A DNA stretch of 64,000 nucleotides, taken from the NCBI GenBank assembly GCA_963824085.1, contig CAWGNT010000009.1, positions 230,592 to 294,591 of the forward strand, in the 5' to 3' direction. Numbering within the stretch: the first letter of the stretch is position 1; each line of letters starts with the position of its first letter. The notes under the pieces were generated by a model. The model made no database searches. It worked only from the letters and a program-made list of their open reading frames with translations, and was not told where the DNA came from. This stretch comes from JARRNE01 sp963824085 (lineage in GTDB: Bacteria > Pseudomonadota > Gammaproteobacteria > Chromatiales > Chromatiaceae). Both the position numbers and the translations under genes were made by a program. Below, in pieces: positions 25,936 to 33,309 of the stretch.

Positions 25936-26100
25936 TCAGGTGGCCGATTTGTCTTCGCCGTCACCGTCGGTCGACGCCCGGTCCGGCTCTTGCGGCGGAT
26001 TGTCGCTCGCTCCGGCTTTCCGACGTCGCTTCTCTTCCTTCTTCTGTTTTTTTGCGAGATCTCTCTGACGCTTCTCAAACGCATAGTTCGGTTTAGCCAT
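25936..26100 (-). CDS. Small conserved basic protein (MAKPNYAFEKRQRDLAKKQK type)
   Basis: The 54-residue product begins MAKPNYAFEKRQRDLAKKQK, continues with a KKEEKRRRK stretch and ends in an acidic, proline-rich tail. Proteins with this start are widespread in proteobacteria as short hypothetical proteins of unknown function. The conserved start, rather than the longer upstream in-frame codons, decides the ATG at 26100. The charged helix followed by an acidic disordered tail suggests a nucleic-acid or ribosome associated role, which is inference only. Confidence 0.65.
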   Translation of the reverse strand: MAKPNYAFEKRQRDLAKKQKKEEKRRRKAGASDNPPQEPDRASTDGDGEDKSAT

Positions 26101-26618
26101 TTCTCGATGTCTCGTGCGCAGGTTGAGTATGAGGCACATAGTAGCAAGGATTTCTCCCCTGGCTGCCATGAGCCGCTCGCGTGGACAAGATTCGAGCACG
26201 CGGGATGCTGGTCGGCCAGCAGGCCAGGGCTCATCCGCGCCGTGTCACCGGCAGTTCGAGGCGCTTCGGCCAGGAACACTCCCGGACATCTTCCGTGGGA
26301 TACACCCCGCGAAGCCTTATATTCGCAAACAGCCGGCAGATCCGCTACAGATGCTCGGTAGCGCCTAGCGCTGGGACAGCTGGCCGGTTACCGGTCGCCG
26401 CCCTGAACCCGCCGCCCTTCACCAACCCTGGTGCCACGACCCGCTTGCGCAAGAAGGGGCCGGCGGGAAACAGGGTCCGTTTGAGCGCGTGGTCCTGGAG
26501 AGCTCGCGGACGGCGGCGGTACGCGCGTCGAACCCGACTACGACATGGACTGCCCTGACCAACCGAACCGGGGAGCGTATGGAACACACTCCAGCCCTAT
26601 GGGACCATCCCAACATAA
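26101..26618. other. Intergenic region upstream of aguB, no gene seen
   Basis: Around 520 bases lie between divergent genes. Open frames on both strands are low-complexity and lack ribosome binding sites. The promoters of both flanking genes should lie here but none stands out. Confidence 0.4.
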
Positions 26619-27536
26619 ATGCGACGTCATCGGGAGCAGAGCTTGAGCTCAACGAACCTTCTTCGTGTAGGCCTTATCCAGCAAGCGGACCAGGCCAGTG
26701 TCGAAGCGAACCTTGCCGCCTGCATGGAGGGTATCCGGGAAGCGTCCGCCCAGGGCTGTCGACTGGTCTTGCTGCAGGAGCTGCACAACAGCGCCTACTT
26801 CTGCAAGACGGAGGACAGCACACTCTTCGACCTGGCGGAGCCTATCCCTGGGCCGACAACCGACCGGCTCGCAGCGCTGGCTGCAGAGTTGAGGCTCGTT
26901 CTCGTCGGTTCCACCTTCGAGCGCCGTGCCGCTGGGCTGTACCACAATACAGCGGTCGTGCTGGACGCCGACGGACGCCTCGCGGGCGTCTACCGCAAGA
27001 TGCATCTCCCAGATGATCCGGGCTACTACGAGAAGTTCTACTTCACGCCGGGCGATCTAGGCTTCGCGCCCATAGAAACGGCGGTCGGCCGCTTGGGCGT
27101 GCTGGTCTGCTGGGACCAGTGGTTTCCGGAGGCCGCACGGCTCATGGCGTTGGCCGGCGCCGACCTCCTGCTCTACCCCACCGCGATCGGCTGGGACCCC
27201 GCAGACGAGTCGTCTGAACAGAAGCGCCAACGCGATGCCTGGCGGACGGTGCAGCGGGGCCACGCGGTGGCCAATGGCTTGCCACTGCTCGCCTGCAACC
27301 GGGTTGGCTTTGAGCCTGATCCGAGCGGCGCGACCGCGGGCGCCCATTTCTGGGGTGGCTCGTTCGCTTGCGGCCCGCAAGGAGAAATCCTGGCGGAGGC
27401 GCCAAGTGACCAGCCAGCAGTGCTGATAGCGGACGTGGATCTGGCTCGCTCGGAGCGAGTGCGCCGCATCTGGCCCTTCCTGCGCGACCGGCGGATCGAC
27501 GCTTACGGGGATCTCCTGCGGCGGTACCGAGACTGA
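26619..27536 (+). CDS. aguB: N-carbamoylputrescine amidase (nitrilase superfamily)
   Basis: The 305-residue protein has the nitrilase catalytic triad at E54 (LLQELHNSAYF), K127 (VYRKMHLPDDPGYYEKFYF) and C164 (LVCWDQWFPEAARL). The PDDPGYYEKFYFTPGD wording is typical of AguB, which turns N-carbamoylputrescine into putrescine, CO2 and ammonia in the agmatine route. No agmatine deiminase (AguA) gene is adjacent. The true start may be TTG 26643, which has GGGAG just upstream and gives the usual short N-terminus; ATG 26619 adds eight residues. Confidence 0.88.
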   Translation: MRRHREQSLSSTNLLRVGLIQQADQASVEANLAACMEGIREASAQGCRLVLLQELHNSAYFCKTEDSTLFDLAEPIPGPTTDRLAALAAELRLVLVGSTFERRAAGLYHNTAVVLDADGRLAGVYRKMHLPDDPGYYEKFYFTPGDLGFAPIETAVGRLGVLVCWDQWFPEAARLMALAGADLLLYPTAIGWDPADESSEQKRQRDAWRTVQRGHAVANGLPLLACNRVGFEPDPSGATAGAHFWGGSFACGPQGEILAEAPSDQPAVLIADVDLARSERVRRIWPFLRDRRIDAYGDLLRRYRD

Positions 27537-27725
27537 GGCCATCGGCCCCACCCGCCCGCGCGGTCTGTCCGTCGCGCACATCCCTGGGGAAGACGCTCCT
27601 TTCCCCCGGTTGAGATCGGCGGGGCGCGCCCCTACCAAATTGAGACTCCTGCACACCGGCAGCAGTAACATTTCACGACGGCCGTTCCACGGCTTTCCCT
27701 GCACAGTACGCCCTGGAGGCGAAAC

Positions 27726-28847
27726 GTGAGCAGTACCGCAACCACGCCCGACGACGTCAGCAAGACCATGCGCTCCATTATTCAGCGCATTGCGACCGGC
27801 CCTGAGCTTTCCAAGGATATCGCGCTCGAGGAGGCCCGCGCTGGAATGCAGGCGATCCTGAATGGGCAGGTCGATCCGGTCCAGGCGGGCATCTTCATGA
27901 TCGCACTGCGCATGAAACGGGAGACGGACGACGAGCTCAAGGGCATTCTCGATGCCGTGCGGGATTCCACACGCCATGCGGTTGCGGACGTCGATGATGT
28001 GGTGGACGTGGCCGACCCTTACGACGGCTACAACCGCTGCCTCCCCGCTTCCCCTTTCCTGCCCGCCGTGCTCGCCGAGTGCGGCGTCGCGGCAGTCTGC
28101 CACGGACTCGATGCGGTCGGGCCAAAGTTCGGCGTGACCCACCGCCACGTGTTGTCCGCCTCTGGGGTAGACGTGGATCTGCCTCCGGAGGCGGCCGCCG
28201 CTCGGCTCGGCGACCCCGCCTTGGGCTGGACCTATGTGGATCAAAAGGCCTTTTGCCCTGCCCTGCATGACCTCACCGACTTTCGCGGCACCGTCGTCAA
28301 GCGCCAGGCGGTTACCACGGTGGAGGTCATGGCCAAGCCGATCCACGGGCGCAAGCACACCCACTTAGTTACGGGATACGTGCACAAGCCTTACCCGCGC
28401 ATCTATGCCATGCTGGCGCGCCATGCGGGCTTCGACTCGGGGCTGTTGGTGCGGGGTGTCGAGGGCGGAGTAGTGCCGTCCCTGCGCCAGCGGAGTGTGT
28501 GCTTCAACTATCAGCACCGCGGGGAGGAGCAGTCCTTCGACATCGATCCGAGCGCAATCGGCATCGAGCAGCCGGTTCGCTCCGTCCCGCTGCCGGACGA
28601 CCTTCCCCAGACGACTCGCCCCGGTGACGAGATCGCCGTCGCGGTCGACGTTCGGGCGACGGCGCTGGCGGCGGCCCAGGCGGGCATGGCCGCGCTGGAG
28701 GGTGCGAAGGGCCCAACTTACGACAGTCTTGTGTTCGCGGGCGCACTCGTCCTCTGGCACCTGGGCCGAGAAGGCTCGCTGCGGGCAGCCGCCGATCGCG
28801 TGCGTAGCGCCCTCGATTCGGGAAGGGCCGCTAAGCGCGTGCGGTAG
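27726..28847 (+). CDS. Anthranilate phosphoribosyltransferase-like protein with altered PRPP motifs
   Basis: The 373-residue protein has the TrpD two-domain layout: helical N-terminus with QRIATGPELSKDIALEEARAGMQAILNG and an alpha/beta domain. In true TrpD the segment after the first strand reads GTGGD and the next KHG-N-RSVSS. Here they read DVADPYDGYNRC (near 95-105) and CHGLDAVGPKFGVTHRHVL (near 125-143), so the pyrophosphate loop is rewritten. It may be a TrpD2/YbiB-like paralogue with another ligand. GTG start at 27726 has GGAGG eight bases upstream. The Rieske gene follows nine bases after the stop, and no other trp gene is near. Confidence 0.75.
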   Translation: MSSTATTPDDVSKTMRSIIQRIATGPELSKDIALEEARAGMQAILNGQVDPVQAGIFMIALRMKRETDDELKGILDAVRDSTRHAVADVDDVVDVADPYDGYNRCLPASPFLPAVLAECGVAAVCHGLDAVGPKFGVTHRHVLSASGVDVDLPPEAAAARLGDPALGWTYVDQKAFCPALHDLTDFRGTVVKRQAVTTVEVMAKPIHGRKHTHLVTGYVHKPYPRIYAMLARHAGFDSGLLVRGVEGGVVPSLRQRSVCFNYQHRGEEQSFDIDPSAIGIEQPVRSVPLPDDLPQTTRPGDEIAVAVDVRATALAAAQAGMAALEGAKGPTYDSLVFAGALVLWHLGREGSLRAAADRVRSALDSGRAAKRVR

Positions 28848-28856
28848 GAGTCTGGC

Positions 28857-29183
28857 ATGGACAAACCCTTCGTCGCCGTGGCCGAGGCAGCACAGGTCCC
28901 TCCCGGTAAGTTTCGCAAGGTGGAAGTCGCCGGCCGTGCCTTCGTCATCGCCAATGCCGGAGGGGCCTTCTATGCAGTGGAGGATCTCTGCAGTCACGAG
29001 GACTATCCCCTCTCTTTCGGCTGTCTGGAGGGGGATCGAATCAAATGCTCGCTGCACGGAAGCCGGTTCAGTCTGAGGACAGGCGAACCGACCGAGGACC
29101 CGGCAGACGAGCCCATTGCGACCTTCCGAGTCGAGGTGGCCGATGGACGGATCTGGATAGATCCCAGTAAGCGTAAGAGCTGA
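28857..29183 (+). CDS. Rieske-type [2Fe-2S] ferredoxin
   Basis: The 108-residue protein has the two Rieske ligand boxes: C-x-H in LCSHEDYPLSFGC and C-x2-H in IKCSLHGSRFSL. The box sequences and the short length resemble soluble ferredoxins of aromatic dioxygenases and NirD-like proteins. It has no signal peptide, so it acts in the cytoplasm as an electron carrier. It is nine bases downstream of the TrpD-like gene, with GGAG before its ATG, and probably shares that transcript. Its redox partner is not evident. Confidence 0.88.
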   Translation: MDKPFVAVAEAAQVPPGKFRKVEVAGRAFVIANAGGAFYAVEDLCSHEDYPLSFGCLEGDRIKCSLHGSRFSLRTGEPTEDPADEPIATFRVEVADGRIWIDPSKRKS

Positions 29184-29237
29184 AGACGAACTTCTGAGGT
29201 CCGGCGGCTCCCGCGTGCCTGCACCCCTGCCTCAACA

Positions 29238-29376
29238 GGCGATTAGCGCGATAACTCGGCTGCCGGGCAAGGAACGGAACGCGGGTCTGGGCACGCCGCG
29301 AAGCCGCCCATGTAGCTCTACGGGGCCATCCGTGGCGCCGACCGGCACCCGACCTGCCTAGTTGGACGTTCCCGCC
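29238..29376 (-). repeat. Dispersed degenerate repeat, copy 2 (reverse orientation)
   Basis: Read on the minus strand this segment begins with an ACGTCCA-type block, then GGTCGGGTGC, a TACATGG block and GGCGTG, and ends with AGTTATCGCGCTAA. The same blocks in the same order occur at 32063-32212, and the first ones at 1660-1752. It lies between the Rieske gene and fccA, in a 445-base gap that otherwise holds only the regulatory site at 29474. Confidence 0.5.
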
Positions 29377-29473
29377 GGGGCATGACGCCAATCCCCCCTC
29401 GGCAAGCCCGTGCCCCACGCCACCACCATCGCCGCGGCCCCTCCCCGGGGCATTGCCCACCGCGGCGCCCTCC

Positions 29474-29487
29474 TTGAGTTGGATCAA
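29474..29487 (+). promoter_or_regulatory. FNR/Anr-type box upstream of fccAB
   Basis: The sequence TTGAGTTGGATCAA matches the FNR/Anr consensus TTGAT-N4-ATCAA at nine of ten defined positions. It lies about 140 bases upstream of the fccA start, a plausible activator or repressor position depending on the transcription start, which I cannot place. If real, it would tie sulfide oxidation to oxygen limitation. Confidence 0.5.
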
Positions 29488-29628
29488 GGACTCGCAGCCA
29501 ATCGCCTGGTCTCCTCCCGGAATGACGATTCCCAGTTGGGACAAGGGAAAATTCGGCTCCGTCGAGCGACAACCGCTTCACGCAATGTCGACTTCCCGAG
29601 ACGCATCAGAACCATAAGGAGGACCACA

Positions 29629-30213
29629 ATGATCTACGGCGTGCGACTGCCCGCTCTCGTTGGAGCGGTACTCCTCGCGCTCGGCACCGCGCAAGCAGAA
29701 GGTGTGCGCTCCGCGAGTATGCTGGCCAATACCTGCGCGGGCTGTCACGGTACCAACGGGGCCAGTGCCGGACTCTTTATGCCGACGATAGGAGGCTTGG
29801 ACAAAGGCTACATCTACACGGTGCTCGGCGATTACCAGACGGGATTGCGCCCGTCCACCATCATGGGGCGTATCACCAAAGGCTACAGTGACCAAGAGCT
29901 GCGGGTGATTGCCAGCTGGTTCGCGCAGCAGCCCTGGAGCCCGAATGACGCGATCGCCGACGGCAAGCTCGTGGCCGTGGGCGGGGACCTGCACCAGGCG
30001 CAGTGCGAGACGTGCCACAAGGACGGCGGCCGCGAGCAGAGCGAGGAGCGCCCGCGCCTCGCCGGGCAATGGCCCGGATACATCCAATATGCGCTCGAGC
30101 AGTGCCGGGAGATAGGCGCACGGTGCGAGCCGCGTAAGATGGGTGAGCGGGTCATGAAGCTCTCCGACGAGCAGATCCGGGCCCTTGCCCACTACTACGC
30201 CAGCGAGAAATAG
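29629..30213 (+). CDS. fccA: Flavocytochrome c sulfide dehydrogenase, diheme cytochrome subunit
   Basis: The 194-residue precursor has a Sec signal peptide ending near TAQA-EG. It then has two CxxCH haem c sites, CAGCH in the first domain and CETCH in the second, each followed by a C-terminal methionine-containing helix. The layout and length match FccA, which accepts electrons from the FccB flavin and passes them to small cytochromes in the periplasm. AAGGAGG lies seven bases before the ATG at 29629, which fixes the start. fccB follows after 11 bases. Confidence 0.93.
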   Translation: MIYGVRLPALVGAVLLALGTAQAEGVRSASMLANTCAGCHGTNGASAGLFMPTIGGLDKGYIYTVLGDYQTGLRPSTIMGRITKGYSDQELRVIASWFAQQPWSPNDAIADGKLVAVGGDLHQAQCETCHKDGGREQSEERPRLAGQWPGYIQYALEQCREIGARCEPRKMGERVMKLSDEQIRALAHYYASEK

Positions 30214-30224
30214 GGGGTCCGGCA

Positions 30225-31508
30225 ATGGCACAGATGACGCGCAGAGCATTCATCAAGGCATCCGCAGCGGCGGCGGCTACCCTCGGTACTCTGGGTTTCC
30301 CCGCCCTGCTCCAGGCCGGCAAGGCGAAGGCACGTGTGGTGGTGATCGGCGGCGGCTATGGCGGTACCATCGTTGCCAAGTACATTCGGATGGCGGATCC
30401 GGAAATTCGGGTCACGCTGATCGAGAAGAATCCTCTCTTTGTCTCCTGCCCCCTCAGCAACGAGGTGCTCGGCGGCGAGCGCGACCTGCAGAGTCTCACC
30501 TTCGATTACCGAGGCCTGACCCGCCGCGGCATCAGCGTGGTCGAGGACGAGGTGACGGAGATCGATCCTGCTCAGAAATTCGTCCGCGGGACCAGCGGCA
30601 ACCGGTACAACTATGACAAGCTGGTTGTTTCACCCGGGGTTGATTTTCGCTGGGAAAAGATCCATGGGATGAGCGCCGAGGTCGCCGAGGAGATCCCGCA
30701 CGCCTGGAAGGCGGGGCCTCAAACCCTCAAGCTGCGCAAGCAGCTCGAAGCCATGTCCGACGGGGGGACCTTTTACATCGTTGCGCCGCCCAACCCGTTC
30801 CGCTGCCCGCCGGGCCCTTACGAGCGCGCCGCGCAGGTTGCGCATTACTTCAGCCAGCACAAGCCCAAGTCGAAGATCATCATTCTCGACGCCAAGGACG
30901 CCTTCTCAAAGCAGGGACTCTTTATGGCGGGGTGGAAGGCGAAGTACGGCGACATGATCGAGTGGGTCTCGGGTGCAAACGGGGGCATCGTCGAGTCCAT
31001 CGACCCCAAGACCCGCACACTCGTCGGCCAAGTCGAGGAATTCAAAGGGGACGTCATTAACCTGATCCCGCCCCAGAAGGCAGGCCCTATCGCCCAAACG
31101 GCTGGCCTCGCAGATGCGTCCGGCTGGTGCCCCGTCAACCAGCAAACCTTCGAGTCCGACATCCACAAGGACGTCCACGTGATCGGAGACGCCTGTATTG
31201 CCGGGGCCATGCCAAAGTCCGGGTATGCGGCCAACTCTCAGGGCAAGGTCTGCGCCGCCGCGATCGTGGCCGCTGTCAACGGCAAAGCCGCGCCGGAACC
31301 TTCCTACGTCAACACCTGCTACAGCATCATCGCGCCCGACTATGGCATCTCGGTGGCCGGGGTCTACGAGCTCAAGGACGGAAAGATCGTCAGCATCAAG
31401 GGAGCGGGGGGTCTGTCGCCGGCCAATGCGGACGCACGCACACGCGCCCTGGAGGTGCAGTTCGCCATCGGCTGGTTCAGGAACATCACGGCAGACATGT
31501 TCACTTGA
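30225..31508 (+). CDS. fccB: Flavocytochrome c sulfide dehydrogenase, flavoprotein subunit
   Basis: The 427-residue protein starts with a twin-arginine signal (MTRRAFIKASAAAAATLGTL), so it is exported folded with its flavin. The mature part begins RVVVIGGGYGGTIVAKYIR, a dinucleotide-binding motif. It contains SCPLSNEVLGG with the redox-active cysteine region and HVIGDACIAGAMPKSGYAAN near the C-terminus. With FccA it oxidises sulfide to polysulfide or sulfur and reduces cytochrome c. This pair is the clearest metabolic marker in the window. Confidence 0.95.
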   Translation: MAQMTRRAFIKASAAAAATLGTLGFPALLQAGKAKARVVVIGGGYGGTIVAKYIRMADPEIRVTLIEKNPLFVSCPLSNEVLGGERDLQSLTFDYRGLTRRGISVVEDEVTEIDPAQKFVRGTSGNRYNYDKLVVSPGVDFRWEKIHGMSAEVAEEIPHAWKAGPQTLKLRKQLEAMSDGGTFYIVAPPNPFRCPPGPYERAAQVAHYFSQHKPKSKIIILDAKDAFSKQGLFMAGWKAKYGDMIEWVSGANGGIVESIDPKTRTLVGQVEEFKGDVINLIPPQKAGPIAQTAGLADASGWCPVNQQTFESDIHKDVHVIGDACIAGAMPKSGYAANSQGKVCAAAIVAAVNGKAAPEPSYVNTCYSIIAPDYGISVAGVYELKDGKIVSIKGAGGLSPANADARTRALEVQFAIGWFRNITADMFT

Positions 31509-31526
31509 GCTCACTCACACGTCGGC

Positions 31527-31545
31527 TCCCCGGCATTCGGGGAGT
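31527..31545 (+). terminator. Possible terminator hairpin after fccB
   Basis: CTCCCCG and CGGGGAG form a seven-base-pair stem with a five-base loop 19 bases after the fccB stop codon. There is no U-tract, so it may be a weak or factor-assisted terminator or a 3' stabilising hairpin. Confidence 0.4.
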
Positions 31546-31661
31546 CAGACGGTCGCAACAGCTGCACTTGCCTCGATTCTCGGGCTGCTAATAGCCTGCG
31601 TAGTTCCTGCCATAGGGCCGTGCACGCGCCCGTTAAGGCTCGAATTACCCGACGGGCGGAA

Positions 31662-31937
31662 CTACGGCCTAGCGGTGCCTCCTCCGCCCGCTTCACATGC
31701 GCTAACGCATGCCTCCCGTGACTCGAAAGGCGCGTGACCCTCGCAGCCTCCATAGGCGAACGCCCTGCATCGATCGGATGCGTAGTCGTAGTAGTACCGG
31801 TAAACGAGGTCCGTGCACGGACCAGAATCCGGCCGCTCCAGGCACCTCACCGGCAGCCATTCCTTGGTGTCGCCTCCGGAGCATCCAGTCTGCAGGCAAG
31901 ACGCCAGCAACAAACCCGTGACCGCCGTCCAACGCAT
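31662..31937 (-). CDS. Lipoprotein with a Kunitz (BPTI) protease-inhibitor domain
   Basis: The 91-residue product has a lipoprotein signal ending in the lipobox LQTGC (lipidated C19), then a single Kunitz domain. Six cysteines at 32, 41, 57, 65, 77 and 81 follow the BPTI spacing 8-15-7-11-3, one residue shorter than BPTI in the fourth interval. The diagnostic RYYYDYASDRCRAFAYGGC segment is present. The P1 residue after the second cysteine is threonine, with aspartate next, unlike trypsin inhibitors that have lysine or arginine. It would be anchored to the cell envelope. Kunitz domains are rare in bacteria. It lies convergent to fccB and stands alone. Confidence 0.85.
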   Translation of the reverse strand: MRWTAVTGLLLASCLQTGCSGGDTKEWLPVRCLERPDSGPCTDLVYRYYYDYASDRCRAFAYGGCEGHAPFESREACVSACEAGGGGTARP

Positions 31938-32062
31938 GGCATCCCCTCAGCGAGACTCAAAGACCAGGGCGCCACTATATCCACTCCAAATGGATCTTTC
32001 GGCCAACGACCTGAGGCTCGACACCAATGGCCACCAAAACGTGATTCGCGTCGCACGTCAGC

Positions 32063-32212
32063 TGGTACGTCCACTCGGCGGGTCGGGTGCGGGTCGACGG
32101 GACCGTCGGCACCACGAACGGCGCCGCCGAGCCTACATGGACGTATTCCCGGCGTGTCCCGACGGCCCGTACCCGACCCCGGCCAGGCAAGCAGAGTTAT
32201 CGCGCTAAGGCG
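32063..32212 (+). repeat. Dispersed degenerate repeat, copy 3
   Basis: This is the best preserved copy: a TACGTCCA block, GGCGGGTCGGGTGC, an imperfect inverted repeat around GGTGC and GCACC, CCTACATGG, CGGCGTGTCCCGA and finally AGTTATCGCGCTAA. The same order is seen on the minus strand of 29238-29376. Frames across it are unrelated between copies, so it is probably not coding. It occupies most of the 31938-32275 gap, which holds no gene. Confidence 0.5.
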
Positions 32213-32226
32213 ATTTCTGTCAAATC

Positions 32227-32250
32227 AAAAAAATGCCCCTGTCGGGGCCG
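32227..32250 (-). terminator. Intrinsic terminator for the minus-strand V-ATPase region
   Basis: Read on the minus strand, GCCCC and GGGGC form a stem with a four-base loop (GACA), extended by the flanking GGCG, followed by A and seven T. This is the best rho-independent terminator in the window. It lies about 26 bases after the stop codon of the small gene at 32276-32503 and probably ends transcription of the whole first V-ATPase operon. Confidence 0.75.
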
Positions 32251-32275
32251 CCGCCTCATCGGCAACTTGTGAGCG

Positions 32276-32503
32276 TCAAAAGCCGATCATCTCCGCGTGA
32301 AGCCCCTTGCTGCGAACGACACGAAGGATCTCGCTCGGCTGCCTGTCCGTGGCATCGAAGTCGACAAGCATCAGATGGCGTCTCTTGTCGTGGACACAGG
32401 CGCTGAGCACCCCTCGCTCATCGCCAAGATCCCGTTCCAACATGCGAATGTAATCGTCGTCGAGATTCTCGTCGATGTGGATCACGATATCGCCGGAATA
32501 CAT
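32276..32503 (-). CDS. Small ferredoxin-fold (HMA-like) protein without metal cysteines
   Basis: The 75-residue protein (MYSGDIVIHIDENLDDDYIRM at the start, RRHLMLVDFDATDRQPSEIL in the second half) has the beta-alpha-beta-beta-alpha-beta pattern of heavy-metal-associated domains. It has no CxxC motif; the only cysteine is in LSACVHDK. Similar small proteins occur in sulfur-oxidising gammaproteobacteria, and I do not know their function. It lies 179 bases downstream of the V-ATPase D gene and just before a strong terminator. Confidence 0.6.
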   Translation of the reverse strand: MYSGDIVIHIDENLDDDYIRMLERDLGDERGVLSACVHDKRRHLMLVDFDATDRQPSEILRVVRSKGLHAEMIGF

Positions 32504-32682
32504 ACCTGGCCCCTTGCTCGCGCTGAGCTGTATGCGGCCGACTTGGCCGTACCCTTTAGGCTAGTCCATCACCCCGGAAAATACAGACTGCATCGGTGAG
32601 GTTATAGGTACGACTACGAGTCCCTCCGCTAGGTGCTGCGCGGTGCATCCGGGTCCGGCTGCTCTGGACCTTCGGCGCCGCC

Positions 32683-33309
32683 TCATCCCTCCATTGCCCC
32701 CTCGGCACGCACCTGCCGCACACGTACGGCCTCCTCACGCTCCAGCTCCTCCAATGCGGAATCCACCGCCTTGAGGGTCTGGTCTATCTCCGGCAGCAGC
32801 ACGTCTTCCAGTGCACGGGCTCGACGGGCGGTTCGTGTGTACTCAAGTCGCAGGCGCTCGAGATTCCCCGCCAAGACGGCGAGGCGGGCAGCACGCGGGA
32901 TCAAATCGCGAAACCTTGTCCGGCACAGCTCGGCCTCCGGGCTTTCCTCCACGGCTGCGGGCGGTTTCTCCGACTCACTCACCTCGCACGCAATCGCGTG
33001 GAGGGTCACCCCAAGCACGGACCGCGTGGTGACGTGCATCTGTCCGCCAGGCTCCGGCGCCGGGGGGTAGAGCTCCAGTCCCTCTAGGCCATGCCGCGCC
33101 GCGGCGGCGCGCAGGGCCTCGCCTGCACCGGCATAGGCTTCGCGAAAGGCGGCCATCTCCTGTTCGTAACGCTGAAGCTCGGTCAAGATCTCGGCGGCGA
33201 GGATAAGCCGCTTCTCGTCGAGGAAGCGGTAGCCCTCCTCCATGCCGACGCGCTCCTCCTTGAGCTCAAGGTAGGCACTATGGGTCGGTGTGACCTCGCG
33301 CTCGGCCAT
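32683..33309 (-). CDS. atpD: V/A-type ATPase subunit D, operon 1
   Basis: The 208-residue protein is the central rotor stalk. It has the long coiled-coil ends expected of subunit D: THSAYLELKEERVGMEEGYRFLDEKRLIL near the start and LERLRLEYTRTARRARALEDVLLPEI near residue 155. It is the last ATPase gene of the minus-strand operon and begins immediately after the subunit B stop. Confidence 0.88.
   Translation of the reverse strand: MAEREVTPTHSAYLELKEERVGMEEGYRFLDEKRLILAAEILTELQRYEQEMAAFREAYAGAGEALRAAAARHGLEGLELYPPAPEPGGQMHVTTRSVLGVTLHAIACEVSESEKPPAAVEESPEAELCRTRFRDLIPRAARLAVLAGNLERLRLEYTRTARRARALEDVLLPEIDQTLKAVDSALEELEREEAVRVRQVRAEGAMEG

Noticed and set aside
26181..26558. Plus-strand open frame upstream of aguB
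   Set aside because: Arginine-rich low-complexity product with no ribosome binding site or known family.
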